A stretch of DNA of 64,000 nt from Caloramator mitchellensis (GCF_001440545.1 NZ_LKHP01000006.1:1-64000), one strand, 5' to 3'; counted from the first letter of the stretch, positions 35,455-44,794 are shown. The notes: generated from the sequence alone by a model not told the origin. Translations and numbers: made by a program.

Positions 35455-36568
35455 CAGTCCTACCTCCAAACTCCAATAACTTATTTAATTTGTATTCTAA
35501 AATAAAATCCCTTCTTTTGCTTTCTTCTATATTTTTAATCAGGTTTTCATCGATTTTTATAGAACTTTTCGCAGCGATGTATTTGCTAATAACTTCGCTT
35601 TCAAATATTGACATTAATAAATTATCGTTTAGTCTCTTCTCGTTTTTCAAAATGAAGCTGTATATTTCTTGTAGTTTATTTAATCTTACAATATCGCAAA
35701 GAGTTTTAATGACTTTAGTTAGTTCTAAAAAATCTCTGCTCAAGCAGAATTCTTTTACAATTTCTTCTAAATCAAAATGTTTATTATTGAAGAAAACACA
35801 TGCTAATTTTTCTTCGTCATTAAGTTTTAAGAAATATTGCTGTCTTAAACTACAGTTTAACATTATATGCTTATTAAATATAGTCCCTAAAATATTAAGC
35901 CTTAGTAATTCATTCAAAGCATGATTAAAATTTTTTTCCTTTAATATAGCACTAATTTCATTACTTATTCTTTGCTTAGGAATTAAATTTACAAATCCAT
36001 CCATTAAGGCATTAACCATTAACGATTCAGTCATTTCATCATAATTAAAATTTAATCTTGATGCATACTTTATTGCTCTAAAAATCCTAATAGGATCATC
36101 TATAAAGCTTTTTTTGTGTAAAATTTTTATAATTCCTTTTTTTAAGTCGTTAATTCCGTTTAAAATATCAATATATCTATAGTTTTTGAAATCAAAAGCG
36201 ATAGAGTTAATTGTAAAATCCCTTCTTTTCAAATCATCTTCGATAATGGATGATTTAATTATTGGTTTACAGGCTGGCACGGGATAATATTCCTTTCTTG
36301 CCATTACAAGGTCTATATCAATTCCACCTATCTCAAATTTAGAAGTATTATAATAGTCATTATATCTATATTCAACATTAAATAAGTTTGATATATATTC
36401 AGTCAACCTATAATGTTTTTCTGGCGTAGCGATTACAGCAAAATCGTAATCATAAGATTTCACTCCCAACAGATAATCTCTCACTGAACCACCAACTAAA
36501 TATATATTGAAATTTTGACTTAAAATGGCCTCAACAAAATCTTTTAAAATCTCATTATCAAATTTCAT
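35441..36568 (-). CDS. CCA tRNA nucleotidyltransferase / poly(A) polymerase family protein
   Basis: The 375-residue protein belongs to the class II nucleotidyltransferases. Its head domain carries YLVGGSVRDYLLG, the catalytic DYD at about 40-42 and RRDFTINSIAFDF; an RNA-binding region follows with DDPIRIFRAIKYASRLNF. These enzymes add CCA to tRNA 3' ends. The C-terminal part is less conserved than in classical Cca, so it could be one half of a split CC-/A-adding system. It overlaps the M50 protease gene by 14 bases. A hairpin separates it from the carboxypeptidase gene that follows on the right. Confidence 0.88.
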   Translation of the reverse strand: MKFDNEILKDFVEAILSQNFNIYLVGGSVRDYLLGVKSYDYDFAVIATPEKHYRLTEYISNLFNVEYRYNDYYNTSKFEIGGIDIDLVMARKEYYPVPACKPIIKSSIIEDDLKRRDFTINSIAFDFKNYRYIDILNGINDLKKGIIKILHKKSFIDDPIRIFRAIKYASRLNFNYDEMTESLMVNALMDGFVNLIPKQRISNEISAILKEKNFNHALNELLRLNILGTIFNKHIMLNCSLRQQYFLKLNDEEKLACVFFNNKHFDLEEIVKEFCLSRDFLELTKVIKTLCDIVRLNKLQEIYSFILKNEKRLNDNLLMSIFESEVISKYIAAKSSIKIDENLIKNIEESKRRDFILEYKLNKLLEFGGRTDVQL

Positions 36569-36626
36569 CCAATCACCCATTATTAATATTCCCTATAAGT
36601 ATATAATTTTTAGAATAAACTATCAA

Positions 36627-36660
36627 GAAAAAAATCATGTCGGAAACCCGACATGATTTT
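36627..36660 (-). terminator. Terminator after the second carboxypeptidase gene
   Basis: AAAATCATGTCGG and CCGACATGATTTT form a 13-bp stem (36631-36643 with 36648-36660) with a 4-base loop and a T run on the minus strand. Confidence 0.88.
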
Positions 36661-37814
36661 TACTTAATATTTAGATACATTTTAATCATCTTTGCAAGAA
36701 CATCAATATAATTTACTTTATTAATATCTTCATCAACTACTACAGGCGCCTGACCGTATACAATCTCACCATCCACTGCTTTTAGTATTCCAACTACATC
36801 TCCCTTTTTAATCGGCAGTTTCAAATCCCTAAACAGTTCTACTTTATTTTGATATTTAAGTTTAGTTCCTTTTTCAACAATAATCTTTAAATCTTCATTA
36901 GCAATCAGGTTAACCTTCTCAGGTTTTGACATTGGTAATTTAATTTCCCCTACTACATCGCCCTTCTTAACAGCAGTAATTGTTTCATATTTTGCAAAAC
37001 CTATATCTAGCAATCTACCTGCCATTTCGTTTCTTTCATTAGCCGAAGGTGCTCCCATTATGACTGATATGAATCTTATTCCGTTTCTTTGGGCTGTTGC
37101 AGATATGCAATACATGGATTCTTTAACATATCCAGTCTTTATTCCATCGCATCCAAGGTATCTTCTAATCATTTTATTTCTGTTAACTAATGTGAAGGGC
37201 TCTTTTCTCCCTTCGCTTATTGTTTCCATCCAAATTTTAGTATAATCCAGTATTTTAGAATGTTTTAATAGTTCCCTTGACATTATAGCAACATCGTAAG
37301 CAGAAGTATAATGATTTGTGTCATAGAAACCCGTGCAATTAACAAAATGAGTATTCTTCATTCCAAGTTCTTTAGCTCTATTATTCATTTTTTCGACAAA
37401 TGATTCTTCAGTTCCAGCCAAGTATTCAGCTAATGCCACAGATGCATCATTCGCAGATTCTATCGAGACGCCTTTTAAAAGTTCCTCCACAGTTCTAATT
37501 TCGCCCTGTTCAAGAAACATAGTGCTACCACCCATGGATTTTGCTCGTGGACTAACTACAACCTTATCTGTAAGTTTAATCTCTCCCCTATCTATAGCTT
37601 CCATAGTAAGTAGCATAACCATTATCTTTGTAACACTCGCGGGATATACTTTTTCATGAGAATTTAGTTCGTAAAGCACCTTGCCAGTGCTATTTTCAAT
37701 AAGTATTGCAGATTTACAATCCAATTTCAAATCAGGTTCCTTTGCCGCATAAACATTGTCTGAAAAAACTATGAGCATTATTATGGTAAGAAGTATTGCT
37801 GCAAACCTTTTCAT
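36660..37814 (-). CDS. dacF: D-alanyl-D-alanine carboxypeptidase (DacF type)
   Basis: The 384-residue penicillin-binding protein has a signal peptide (MKRFAAILLTIIMLIVFSD, cleavage near VYA), the active-site SVTK in YPASVTKIMVM, the SAN triad in SIESANDASVALAEY, the KTG box in GCDGIKTGYVKE, and a C-terminal beta-sandwich. It removes terminal D-Ala from peptidoglycan. The ATG at 37814 follows GGAGGTTTACAT. It lies after the nucleoside phosphorylase gene, as dacF does in many Firmicutes, but a terminator separates the two. A paralogue sits at 31369-32490. Confidence 0.94.
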   Translation of the reverse strand: MKRFAAILLTIIMLIVFSDNVYAAKEPDLKLDCKSAILIENSTGKVLYELNSHEKVYPASVTKIMVMLLTMEAIDRGEIKLTDKVVVSPRAKSMGGSTMFLEQGEIRTVEELLKGVSIESANDASVALAEYLAGTEESFVEKMNNRAKELGMKNTHFVNCTGFYDTNHYTSAYDVAIMSRELLKHSKILDYTKIWMETISEGRKEPFTLVNRNKMIRRYLGCDGIKTGYVKESMYCISATAQRNGIRFISVIMGAPSANERNEMAGRLLDIGFAKYETITAVKKGDVVGEIKLPMSKPEKVNLIANEDLKIIVEKGTKLKYQNKVELFRDLKLPIKKGDVVGILKAVDGEIVYGQAPVVVDEDINKVNYIDVLAKMIKMYLNIK

Positions 37815-37899
37815 ATGTAAACCTCCTCGTTTTTGATTTATCTTTATTTTTCCCATTCCAAAAATTTTTATGTTTATGCAGCAAATATAGATTAAATTA

Positions 37900-37924
37900 A
37901 AAAGAGCCCTAATTTTAAGGGCTC
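37900..37924 (-). terminator. Terminator after the pyrimidine nucleoside phosphorylase gene
   Basis: GAGCCCT and AGGGCTC pair around a 7-base AT-rich loop, with T-rich sequence following on the minus strand. Confidence 0.8.
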
Positions 37925-37937
37925 AAAACAGATTCAA

Positions 37938-39263
37938 TTAAAATCTTTGTATTCCATCCTTTGTAACAACACCGAAGATTAGTGGTCGTTGCTCAACTTT
38001 TTCTTCAACTATTTCAAACGCGTTTTCCAATCTTCTTTCACAATCTGCCAATTTGCTCATATCATTGACATGAATATAGCATAGAGTTTCTCCCTCATTT
38101 ACGTAATCTCCGACTTTTTTATTAAGAACAATACCAACAGCTAAATCAACTTCGCTTTCCTTTGTCTCTCTTCCTGCACCTAAAACAAGTGCAGCAATAC
38201 CTACATCAATTGCAACTATTTTATTTATATAACCGCTTTTCTTAGCTTTATATTCAATTACATTTTTTGCAGTTGGAAGCAACTCTGGGTTGTCAATAAC
38301 GTCTGGATTTCCACCCTGTGCAACTACAAATTCTTTAAATTTATTTAAAGCAGAACCGCTTGTTATTGTTTCTTCTAATATTTTTCTTGCTTTCTCAACT
38401 GTATCGGCCTTATTTGCAAGTATAAGCATATACGAACCTAGTGTCATGCACAATTCATATAAATCCTTTGGACCATGCCCTTTAAGCGTGTCTATAGCTT
38501 CCTTTACTTCCAATGCGTTTCCAACAGCAAGTCCCAGCGGCTCATCCATATCTGAAACAATTGCAACTGTGTTTCTGCCTACATTTGTTCCTATATCAAC
38601 CATTTCCTTTGCAAGCGCAAATGAATCATCCAATGTCTTCATAAAGGCTCCAGCACCTGTTTTTACATCTAATACTATTGCATCAGCCCCTGCAGCAATT
38701 TTCTTGCTCATAATACTTGAAGCAATCAAAGATATATTGTCAACCGTTGCAGTAACATCTCTTAATGCATATAATTTTTTATCAGCAGGCGCAAGGTTTG
38801 CAGTTTGACCTGCAACTGCAAGCTTTACCTTATTTACATTTTCAATAAATTTTTCCTTTGGCATTTCAATTGACAGACCGCTTATAGATTCAAGTTTATC
38901 AAGCGTTCCGCCGGTATGGCCTAGTCCTCTTCCAGACATTTTTGCAACCGGAGCTCCAGCTGCAGCTACCATCGGTCCTAGAACAAGAGTTGTAGTATCT
39001 CCTACACCGCCGGTTGAATGCTTATCTACCTTAATTCCTTCAATTGCTGACAAATCCACAACTTCACCAGAGTTTACCATTGCCATTGTAAGGTCAGCAG
39101 TTTCTCTTTTATTCATCTTTTGAAAATAAATTGCCATCAAAAGAGCCGACATTTGATAGTCTGGAATTTCTCCTTTTGTATATCCGTTAACTACAAAATC
39201 TATTTCCTCTTTAGTCAGTTCCCCGCCGTTTCTTTTTTTGAGTATAATATCATACATTCTCAT
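37938..39263 (-). CDS. pdp: Pyrimidine-nucleoside phosphorylase
   Basis: Cleaves uridine, deoxyuridine or thymidine with phosphate to the base and (deoxy)ribose-1-phosphate. The 441-residue protein has the signature [19 protein letters not shown], the phosphate-binding [13 protein letters not shown] and the C-terminal barrel-sandwich domain ([18 protein letters not shown]). It ends the deoB-pnp-pnp-pdp operon, feeding pentose phosphates to DeoB. The sequence does not by itself separate Pdp from a thymidine-specific DeoA; Firmicute members are normally Pdp. Confidence 0.95.
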   Translation of the reverse strand: MRMYDIILKKRNGGELTKEEIDFVVNGYTKGEIPDYQMSALLMAIYFQKMNKRETADLTMAMVNSGEVVDLSAIEGIKVDKHSTGGVGDTTTLVLGPMVAAAGAPVAKMSGRGLGHTGGTLDKLESISGLSIEMPKEKFIENVNKVKLAVAGQTANLAPADKKLYALRDVTATVDNISLIASSIMSKKIAAGADAIVLDVKTGAGAFMKTLDDSFALAKEMVDIGTNVGRNTVAIVSDMDEPLGLAVGNALEVKEAIDTLKGHGPKDLYELCMTLGSYMLILANKADTVEKARKILEETITSGSALNKFKEFVVAQGGNPDVIDNPELLPTAKNVIEYKAKKSGYINKIVAIDVGIAALVLGAGRETKESEVDLAVGIVLNKKVGDYVNEGETLCYIHVNDMSKLADCERRLENAFEIVEEKVEQRPLIFGVVTKDGIQRF

Positions 39264-39281
39264 AGTGTTTTCCCCCTGTAA

Positions 39282-40100
39282 TTAAATGTTTACAATAATC
39301 TCTTTAACTAGCTTTACAAATTTTTCAGTTGCCCTTGCAGCAGTTGCAACAACTCTTTCATGGTCGAGTGGCTCAAGGTTATCTGGTATTGCCATATCAG
39401 TTATGCAGGAAATACCTAAAACCTTCATACCACCATGATTTGCAACAATGACCTCTGGAACGGTTGACATACCTACAGCATCTGCACCCATAATTCTTAA
39501 CATTCTAAGCTCCGCTGGTGTTTCGTAGTTTGGTCCAGACACTGCTACATAAACACCCTTTTGAACCTTAATATCCAGTTTGTTTGCGCAATTTTCCGCT
39601 ATAGCTATCAGTTCCCTGTTATAAGCCTGTGACATATCAGGAAATCTTGGTCCAAGTTCTTCAAAATTTCTTCCTATCAATGGGTTAGTTCCAATAAAGT
39701 TAATATGGTCGGTAATTAACATTAAGTCCCCTGCTTCAAATTCCGGATTCATTCCACCTGCAGCATTTGTAACTATAATCTTTTCAATTCCAAGAGCTCT
39801 CATAACTCTAATTGGTAGTGTTACATCCTTCATGTCATGTCCTTCATAATAATGAAATCTACCATTCATAGCCATTACAAATTTATCCCCAATATTGCCA
39901 AATATAAATTCACCGGCATGACCAACAACTGTAGATTCAGGGAAGTGTGGAACTTCACTGTATTTTATAACCATTTTGTTTTCAATCTCTCCAGCAAGTT
40001 TACCAAGACCTGAGCCTAAAATTACTGCAACATCTGGAGTTTTTTTAATTTTACTTTTAATATATTCTTTTGCTTCATTTATTCGATTTAAGTAATTCAT
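39282..40100 (-). CDS. Purine-nucleoside phosphorylase (trimeric type), copy 1
   Basis: The 272-residue enzyme cleaves guanosine/inosine nucleosides with phosphate. Hallmarks are ILGSGLGKLAGEI, VGHAGEFIFG, MNGRFHYYEGHDMKDVTLPI, TNAAGGMNPEF and AVSGPNYETPAELRML, then MGADAVGMSTVPEVIVANH. The substrate-contact Glu and Asn are both present. It follows a closely similar paralogue, copy 2, from which it probably arose by tandem duplication; small differences near the C-terminus (NLEPLDHERV versus ILDQPLNHEEV) may reflect different substrate preference. Part of the nucleoside operon. Confidence 0.94.
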   Translation of the reverse strand: MNYLNRINEAKEYIKSKIKKTPDVAVILGSGLGKLAGEIENKMVIKYSEVPHFPESTVVGHAGEFIFGNIGDKFVMAMNGRFHYYEGHDMKDVTLPIRVMRALGIEKIIVTNAAGGMNPEFEAGDLMLITDHINFIGTNPLIGRNFEELGPRFPDMSQAYNRELIAIAENCANKLDIKVQKGVYVAVSGPNYETPAELRMLRIMGADAVGMSTVPEVIVANHGGMKVLGISCITDMAIPDNLEPLDHERVVATAARATEKFVKLVKEIIVNI

Positions 40101-40112
40101 ATGTCCGCCTCC

Positions 40113-40931
40113 TTACATTTCTATTATTATTTTTTTTACAAGAGTAACAAACTTCTCTCTAACCATCATTGATGTTTCAATGACTTCTTCATGGTTCAGA
40201 GGTTGGTCCAAAATGCCCGCTGCCATATTTGTAATACATGATATTCCAAGAACATCAATACCGCTGTGGTTTGCAACTATAACTTCAGGAACTGTTGACA
40301 TTCCAACAGCATCAGCACCTAGTTTTCTTATTGCTCTTATTTCTGCTGGTGTTTCATAATTTGGTCCGGTCATCATAAAATAAACGCCTTCAACTACTTC
40401 TATATTGTTTTCTTTGGCAACTTTTTTAGCAATTTCAATTAATTCCTTGTTGTATGGGTTTGACATATCAGGGAATCTTGGTCCAAATTCCTCCATATTC
40501 TTTCCTATCAAAGGATTTGCCATAGAGAAATTAACATGATCCTTTATTAGCATTAAATCGCCTGGTCTAAATCCAGTATTAACACCACCAGCTGCATTCG
40601 TAACAATTAGTTTTTTTATTCCAAGAAGTGCAAAAACTCTAATCGGCATTGTAACAATCTTCATGTCATAGCCTTCATAGAAATGGAATCTGCCATTCAT
40701 CAACAATACTTTTCTTCCTTGCAGACTTCCATAAACAAATTTTCCTGCATGTCCTGCAACTGTTGAAACTGGGAAATTAGGTATTTCATTGTATGGTATT
40801 TCGATTTTGTCTTCAACTTCGTCGGCAAGAATTCCTAGGCCTGAGCCTAGGATTATTGCAACCTCTGGTATTTCAGGTAGTCTGTCCTTAATATATTTTA
40901 CTGCTTCATTTATCTTTTCTATTCCAATCAT
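40113..40931 (-). CDS. Purine-nucleoside phosphorylase (trimeric type), copy 2
   Basis: The 272-residue paralogue of the preceding enzyme has the same motifs: ILGSGLGILADEV, VAGHAGKFVYG, MNGRFHFYEGYDMKIVTMPI, TNAAGGVNTGF and MMTGPNYETPAEIRAI. The start is the ATG at 40931 after AGAGGTGATAAA; the longer open frame overlaps deoB without a ribosome site. It lies four bases downstream of deoB and 12 upstream of copy 1. Both copies look catalytically intact. Confidence 0.94.
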   Translation of the reverse strand: MIGIEKINEAVKYIKDRLPEIPEVAIILGSGLGILADEVEDKIEIPYNEIPNFPVSTVAGHAGKFVYGSLQGRKVLLMNGRFHFYEGYDMKIVTMPIRVFALLGIKKLIVTNAAGGVNTGFRPGDLMLIKDHVNFSMANPLIGKNMEEFGPRFPDMSNPYNKELIEIAKKVAKENNIEVVEGVYFMMTGPNYETPAEIRAIRKLGADAVGMSTVPEVIVANHSGIDVLGISCITNMAAGILDQPLNHEEVIETSMMVREKFVTLVKKIIIEM

Positions 40932-40935
40932 TTTA

Positions 40936-42114
40936 TCACCTCTGAGCAAGTATTTCATTTGCAAAACTTTCGCCAGCTATATCTGCATCTATGTTTAACA
41001 TATCCGCTATAGTTTTTCCAATATCTGCAAATGTTTTTCTTACGCCTATGTTAACTCCGCTTTTTACTTTTTTTCCATATATTATTATTGGAATATATTC
41101 CCTTGAATGATCGGTGCTTTCGGTTGTTGGGTCGCATCCATGGTCAGCAGTTATTATTAAAACGTCATCATCCTTCATTGCATTTATTATTTCAGGTATT
41201 CTCGCGTCAAATTCCCTAAGTGCGTTTGCATATCCATTAGCGTCATTTCTATGACCAAATACCATATCGAAATCTACAAGGTTAGTGAATATTAACCCCC
41301 TTATATCCTCCTTGATATATTCTAATGTCTTGTCTACTCCATCCATGTTATTTTTAGTGTGAACAGCCTTTGTTATACCATATTCAGCATAGATATCTTC
41401 TATTTTGCCTACTGCACAGACATCCATTCCTTTTTCTTGAATATAGTTTAACACTGTTTTTTTATGTGGAATCAATGCAAAATCTCTTCTGTTTGAAGTT
41501 CTCTTATAGTTTCCAGATGTTCCTACAAAAGGTCTAGCTATAACTCTTCCAACATTGTGTTCCCCAACAAGCATTTCGCGAGCTATTCTACACATTTCAT
41601 ACAGCCTATCAAGAGGTATAACCTCTTCATGTGCAGCTATCTGGAACACGCTATCTGCAGAAGTATAGACAATAGGATATCCTGTCTTAACATGTTCATC
41701 GCCAAGTTCTTCGATTATTGCTGTTCCAGAAGCCGGTTTGTTGCCTAATGTCCTTGTTCCAATTCTTTTTTCAAATTCTTGTATTATTTCTGCTGGGAAA
41801 CCATTTGGATATGTAGGAAAAGGTTTGTCAAGTATTAATCCTGCGATTTCCCAGTGTCCTGTAGTTGTGTCTTTACCCTTTGACATTTCAAGGGCTTTAC
41901 CATAACTTCCATTAGGACTTTCAACAGGTGGTATACCTTTAATTCCATCTATATTGCCTAGCCCTAATAATTGCAAATTAGGTAAATTAAGCCCTCCAAT
42001 TGCCTTTGATATATTTCCAATTGTGTCACTACCCTGGTCATTGTATAAATGAGCATCAGGTAATTCGCCAATGCCTACGCTGTCCATTACCATTAGAATC
42101 ACTCTATTAATCAT
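40936..42114 (-). CDS. deoB: Phosphopentomutase
   Basis: Interconverts (deoxy)ribose-1-phosphate and -5-phosphate, linking nucleoside breakdown to central metabolism. The 392-residue alkaline-phosphatase-fold enzyme has the metal ligands in [13 protein letters not shown], the phosphorylated Thr region in [14 protein letters not shown], and the C-terminal [20 protein letters not shown]. The ATG at 42114 follows AAAGGGGGAAAAATT. It is the first gene of the nucleoside catabolism operon and is preceded by an inverted repeat that may be an operator. Confidence 0.97.
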   Translation of the reverse strand: MINRVILMVMDSVGIGELPDAHLYNDQGSDTIGNISKAIGGLNLPNLQLLGLGNIDGIKGIPPVESPNGSYGKALEMSKGKDTTTGHWEIAGLILDKPFPTYPNGFPAEIIQEFEKRIGTRTLGNKPASGTAIIEELGDEHVKTGYPIVYTSADSVFQIAAHEEVIPLDRLYEMCRIAREMLVGEHNVGRVIARPFVGTSGNYKRTSNRRDFALIPHKKTVLNYIQEKGMDVCAVGKIEDIYAEYGITKAVHTKNNMDGVDKTLEYIKEDIRGLIFTNLVDFDMVFGHRNDANGYANALREFDARIPEIINAMKDDDVLIITADHGCDPTTESTDHSREYIPIIIYGKKVKSGVNIGVRKTFADIGKTIADMLNIDADIAGESFANEILAQR

Positions 42115-42127
42115 AATTTTTCCCCCT

Positions 42128-42162
42128 TTAGAATGTGTTCTAATTTTGAGAATATTATTATA
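42128..42162 (-). promoter_or_regulatory. Promoter -10 and candidate operator of the deoB operon
   Basis: A minus-strand TATAAT lies at 42157-42162 and an inverted repeat TTAGAA-CACA-TTCTAA at 42128-42143, between the -10 and the ribosome site. No good -35 is seen. The repeat is suitably placed for a repressor that responds to a nucleoside or pentose phosphate. Confidence 0.45.
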
Positions 42163-42172
42163 CAATATTTTT

Positions 42173-42200
42173 TTAGAAAAAAAAAGGGCATCATGCCCTT
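42173..42200 (-). terminator. Terminator after xerD
   Basis: AAGGGCAT and ATGCCCTT form the stem, overlapping the xerD stop codon, with a run of nine or more T following on the minus strand. Confidence 0.88.
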
Positions 42201-43066
42201 GGATGTGATTTTTTATATACTTCGCTAATTTTCGTCTTGCTTATCTCCGCATAAATTTGTGTTGTCGATATATCTGAATGTCCTAATAGTTCCTGTAAAG
42301 ATTTCAAATCGGCCCCGTTTTCCATCAAATGTGCTGCAAAAGAATGTCTAATGATATTAGGTGTAATTTCTTGCTGTATACCAGCCTTTTTGGCATAATA
42401 CTTTAATATCTTCCAAAAACCCTGGCGAGTCATACCTTCTCCATGATGATTTAAAAAAAGGTATTCATTACTACTATTAGAAACGAATTTTTTTCTAAAA
42501 TTATTAATATAGTTTTCTAATACCTTGATAGCTATTTTACCAAGAGGAATTATTCTTTCTTTATTTCCATTACATCTTAAGTATCCTAAATTTAAATTTA
42601 TATCATCCAATTTTAAACTAACAAGTTCTGAAACTCTTATACCTGTTGCATATAAAACTTCAAGCATCGCCTTATCTCTTGCACCCTTAGGTTCATTTGT
42701 ATTTGGCATAGACAACAATCCTTCTACTTGTTCAACTGATAAAATGGTAGGTAATTTTTTTTCAATCTTCGGAGATTCTAACTCAATTGTAGGATCATAG
42801 GAAATTAAATCCATTTTCAATAACATTCGATAAAAAGCTCTAATTGAAGCTAAATTTCTCGATATGGAAGATGTAGCTCTACCGTCTTTTTGCAAATTCA
42901 AAAAATATGCAATTATGTTAGACTTCTTAACTTCTAAGAAATTTATATTATTCCTATTTAGATATTGTAAAAAGTTTTTAATGTCCCTTGCATAAGATTC
43001 TAAAGTATTTTGACTTAATCTTTGCTTTTTTAAATAATCAATAAAATTTCCAACTACATTTTCCAT
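42191..43066 (-). CDS. xerD: Site-specific tyrosine recombinase XerD
   Basis: Resolves chromosome dimers at dif. The 291-residue protein has the SAM-like N-terminal domain ([20 protein letters not shown]) and the catalytic domain with Arg in [44 protein letters not shown] with His and the nucleophile Tyr. The position between spoIIM and the nucleoside operon (deoB, pnp) is the standard location of chromosomal xerD in Firmicutes, so it is the housekeeping recombinase rather than a mobile-element integrase. Confidence 0.95.
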   Translation of the reverse strand: MENVVGNFIDYLKKQRLSQNTLESYARDIKNFLQYLNRNNINFLEVKKSNIIAYFLNLQKDGRATSSISRNLASIRAFYRMLLKMDLISYDPTIELESPKIEKKLPTILSVEQVEGLLSMPNTNEPKGARDKAMLEVLYATGIRVSELVSLKLDDINLNLGYLRCNGNKERIIPLGKIAIKVLENYINNFRKKFVSNSSNEYLFLNHHGEGMTRQGFWKILKYYAKKAGIQQEITPNIIRHSFAAHLMENGADLKSLQELLGHSDISTTQIYAEISKTKISEVYKKSHPRA

Positions 43067-43139
43067 TTTCAGTTCCCCTTTTGTATAAATGAGTATAATA
43101 TTTAATTCAACAAAAAATTCGAATTTCCTTCAAAAAATT

Positions 43140-43334
43140 TTACTTTATTAAATTTTTTATTTTATAGTAAATAGAATTATTATCCATACCATAGTTTACA
43201 ACGAAAATAGCATTATTTCTTTCAATTTTTTTATTAAATCTATAAAATAAATTGCCAAAAATTATCGGAAGCAAAAACCCTAATAAGAAAAAAATAAGTA
43301 AACTTATTAAAATAAACTTTATTTTACTTCTCAT
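43140..43334 (-). CDS. Small hypothetical membrane protein
   Basis: The 64-residue protein has one strong hydrophobic segment (FILISLLIFFLLGFLLPIIF) after a basic start and an otherwise polar C-terminal part. It begins eight bases after the spoIIM stop, so it is likely cotranscribed with spoIIM. I recognise no family. Co-expression with spoIIM would make a membrane role in sporulation conceivable, but nothing else supports that. Confidence 0.6.
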   Translation of the reverse strand: MRSKIKFILISLLIFFLLGFLLPIIFGNLFYRFNKKIERNNAIFVVNYGMDNNSIYYKIKNLIK

Positions 43335-43342
43335 ATAATCAC

Positions 43343-43972
43343 CTATTGAATTGTTAGATATGCAGATAATCCTTTAACAATAGCAGGGGATATAAATGAT
43401 TCTACAAAACTACCTACTAATATTAATAATAAAAATATTACAAGACTTATTGAATAAGTTGCAAAATCTCCTGAGTTTGAAATATATCGACTTTTTTTAT
43501 AGCTTTTTATTGAATAGGTAATACTATTTGCACAAATCATTAGAAATCCAGGTATTAAAAATATGTTTTGTGGCAAAATTCCTGTCAAAAAGAATATGAA
43601 TCCCCTCCAGCCAAAACCAATTAGAAGAAAGCTTATTGTAAATCCAAGCGTTATACCCTTTATTATAGTTGCAATTGATGCTATTATTGAACCAAATATT
43701 GTAAAACTAATAATCCAAACCAATAATATTATAATTAGATTAGATTTAAGTGAATTAAAAAAAAGAACAAATAAATTTACATTTTCTTTATTAATGATTT
43801 GAAAAAAATTGTTAAGATAAACTACCAAATCTTGTTTATCTGAATAATTCATTCCTTTTGAAATCAAAGCTCCAATAACTATTCCAATTGTGAATAAAAA
43901 AGTCACTAGTAAAAATATAACAGTATTATTTTTAAAAAGATATGGCAAATCAATTTTTCCTCTTCTTCGCAA
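43343..43972 (-). CDS. spoIIM: Stage II sporulation protein M
   Basis: Membrane scaffold of the SpoIIDMP engulfment complex in the mother cell. The 209-residue protein has five predicted membrane helices, including VIFLLVTFLFTIGIVIGAL and LIIILLVWIISFTIFGSIIA, then the conserved ILPQNIFLIPGFLMICANS. The start is TTG at 43972, eight bases after GGGGG. An inverted repeat whose right arm touches the ribosome site lies just upstream and might tune translation. It is located between nudF and xerD as in other clostridia. Confidence 0.95.
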   Translation of the reverse strand: MRRRGKIDLPYLFKNNTVIFLLVTFLFTIGIVIGALISKGMNYSDKQDLVVYLNNFFQIINKENVNLFVLFFNSLKSNLIIILLVWIISFTIFGSIIASIATIIKGITLGFTISFLLIGFGWRGFIFFLTGILPQNIFLIPGFLMICANSITYSIKSYKKSRYISNSGDFATYSISLVIFLLLILVGSFVESFISPAIVKGLSAYLTIQ

Positions 43973-43984
43973 ACCTTTTTCCCC

Positions 43985-44023
43985 CTTTGTTCATTAAAAT
44001 TTACTATAATTATATGAACAAAG
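43985..44023 (-). promoter_or_regulatory. Inverted repeat reaching the spoIIM ribosome site
   Basis: CTTTGTTCAT and ATGAACAAAG (perfect 10 bp, 19-base loop) lie between nudF and spoIIM. In the minus-strand transcript the downstream arm runs into the AAAGGGGG ribosome site. No T run follows, so simple termination is unlikely. Confidence 0.5.
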
Positions 44024-44037
44024 AAGACTATTAATGA

Positions 44038-44568
44038 TTAGATTAATTCTTTTACCATTAGTATGCCAATTATGGTCTTTGCATCTTTTATCTGACCACT
44101 ATTTATCAGATTTATTGCTTCATCAATACTGATTTCAAATGCTTCCAAATGTTCTCCTTCGTCTAAATTTACCTTTCCTTCTTCATATTCATCGCAAAAA
44201 TAAATGTATAAAATTTCTGAAGAATAGCCCGGTGATGGGTAAAACCTTGTTAATAATCTCAAACTCTTGGGTATTTTGCCAGTTTCCTCTTCTAGTTCTC
44301 TAATAGCACAATCCAAAGGCTTTTCTCCCTTTTCAAGCTTACCTGCCGGTATCTCAATCAAAACTTCTTCAGTTGGTTTTCTGAACTGTCTAATTAATAT
44401 AACTTTTTTATCCTTAGTTATAGCTACAATTCCTACACCACCGTTGTGTTCAATAATCTCTCTATTCCCAATTTTATCATCTGGAAGCAATACTTTATCC
44501 CTTCTTAAATTAAGTATTCTTCCATTATATATGTATTCTTTTTCTATTGTCTTTTCAAAAAACTGCAT
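44038..44568 (-). CDS. nudF: ADP-ribose pyrophosphatase (Nudix hydrolase)
   Basis: Hydrolyses ADP-ribose to AMP and ribose-5-phosphate. The 176-residue protein contains a complete Nudix box, GKLEKGEKPLDCAIRELEEE followed by TGKI, preceded by KVILIRQFRKPTEEVLIEIP, which is characteristic of the ADP-ribose-specific group, and followed by FYPSPGYSSEI. The ATG at 44568 follows GCGGGGTG. It lies upstream of spoIIM on the same strand and away from the small gene at 44640. Confidence 0.93.
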   Translation of the reverse strand: MQFFEKTIEKEYIYNGRILNLRRDKVLLPDDKIGNREIIEHNGGVGIVAITKDKKVILIRQFRKPTEEVLIEIPAGKLEKGEKPLDCAIRELEEETGKIPKSLRLLTRFYPSPGYSSEILYIYFCDEYEEGKVNLDEGEHLEAFEISIDEAINLINSGQIKDAKTIIGILMVKELI

Positions 44569-44639
44569 AAAAACACCCCGCATCAAACTGTTATCAATTA
44601 CATAGAATATAATACCACAAAATGAAAGGAGAAATGTAT

Positions 44640-44750
44640 ATGAGTAAGAAATATTTTATTTTTATTGGAAAATTCAGCGACTTAATTAACCTTCTAAATG
44701 AAAATAAACATAAATATAGGTATTTAAAAGAATTTTTAGATCAAAAGTAA
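44640..44750 (+). CDS. Small 36-residue hypothetical protein
   Basis: A short plus-strand frame encodes MSKKYFIFIGKFSDLINLLN followed by a charged helix ending YLKEFLDQK. It is supported by an AAAGGAG eight bases before the ATG, a TATAAT at 44608-44613 and a strong terminator immediately after the stop. It is the only plus-strand unit in this region, placed between the divergent nudF and convergent spo0A. The function is unknown; the sequence suggests a short amphipathic helix. Confidence 0.65.
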   Translation: MSKKYFIFIGKFSDLINLLNENKHKYRYLKEFLDQK

Positions 44751-44755
44751 ACAAT

Positions 44756-44789
44756 AAGACACCTAAAGATATTCACCCTTAGGTGTCTT
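44756..44789. terminator. Terminator between the 36-residue ORF and spo0A
   Basis: AAGACACCTAA and TTAGGTGTCTT form a perfect 11-bp stem between convergent genes; T-rich on the plus side, weaker on the minus side. Probably bidirectional. Confidence 0.82.
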
Positions 44790-44794
44790 TATTA

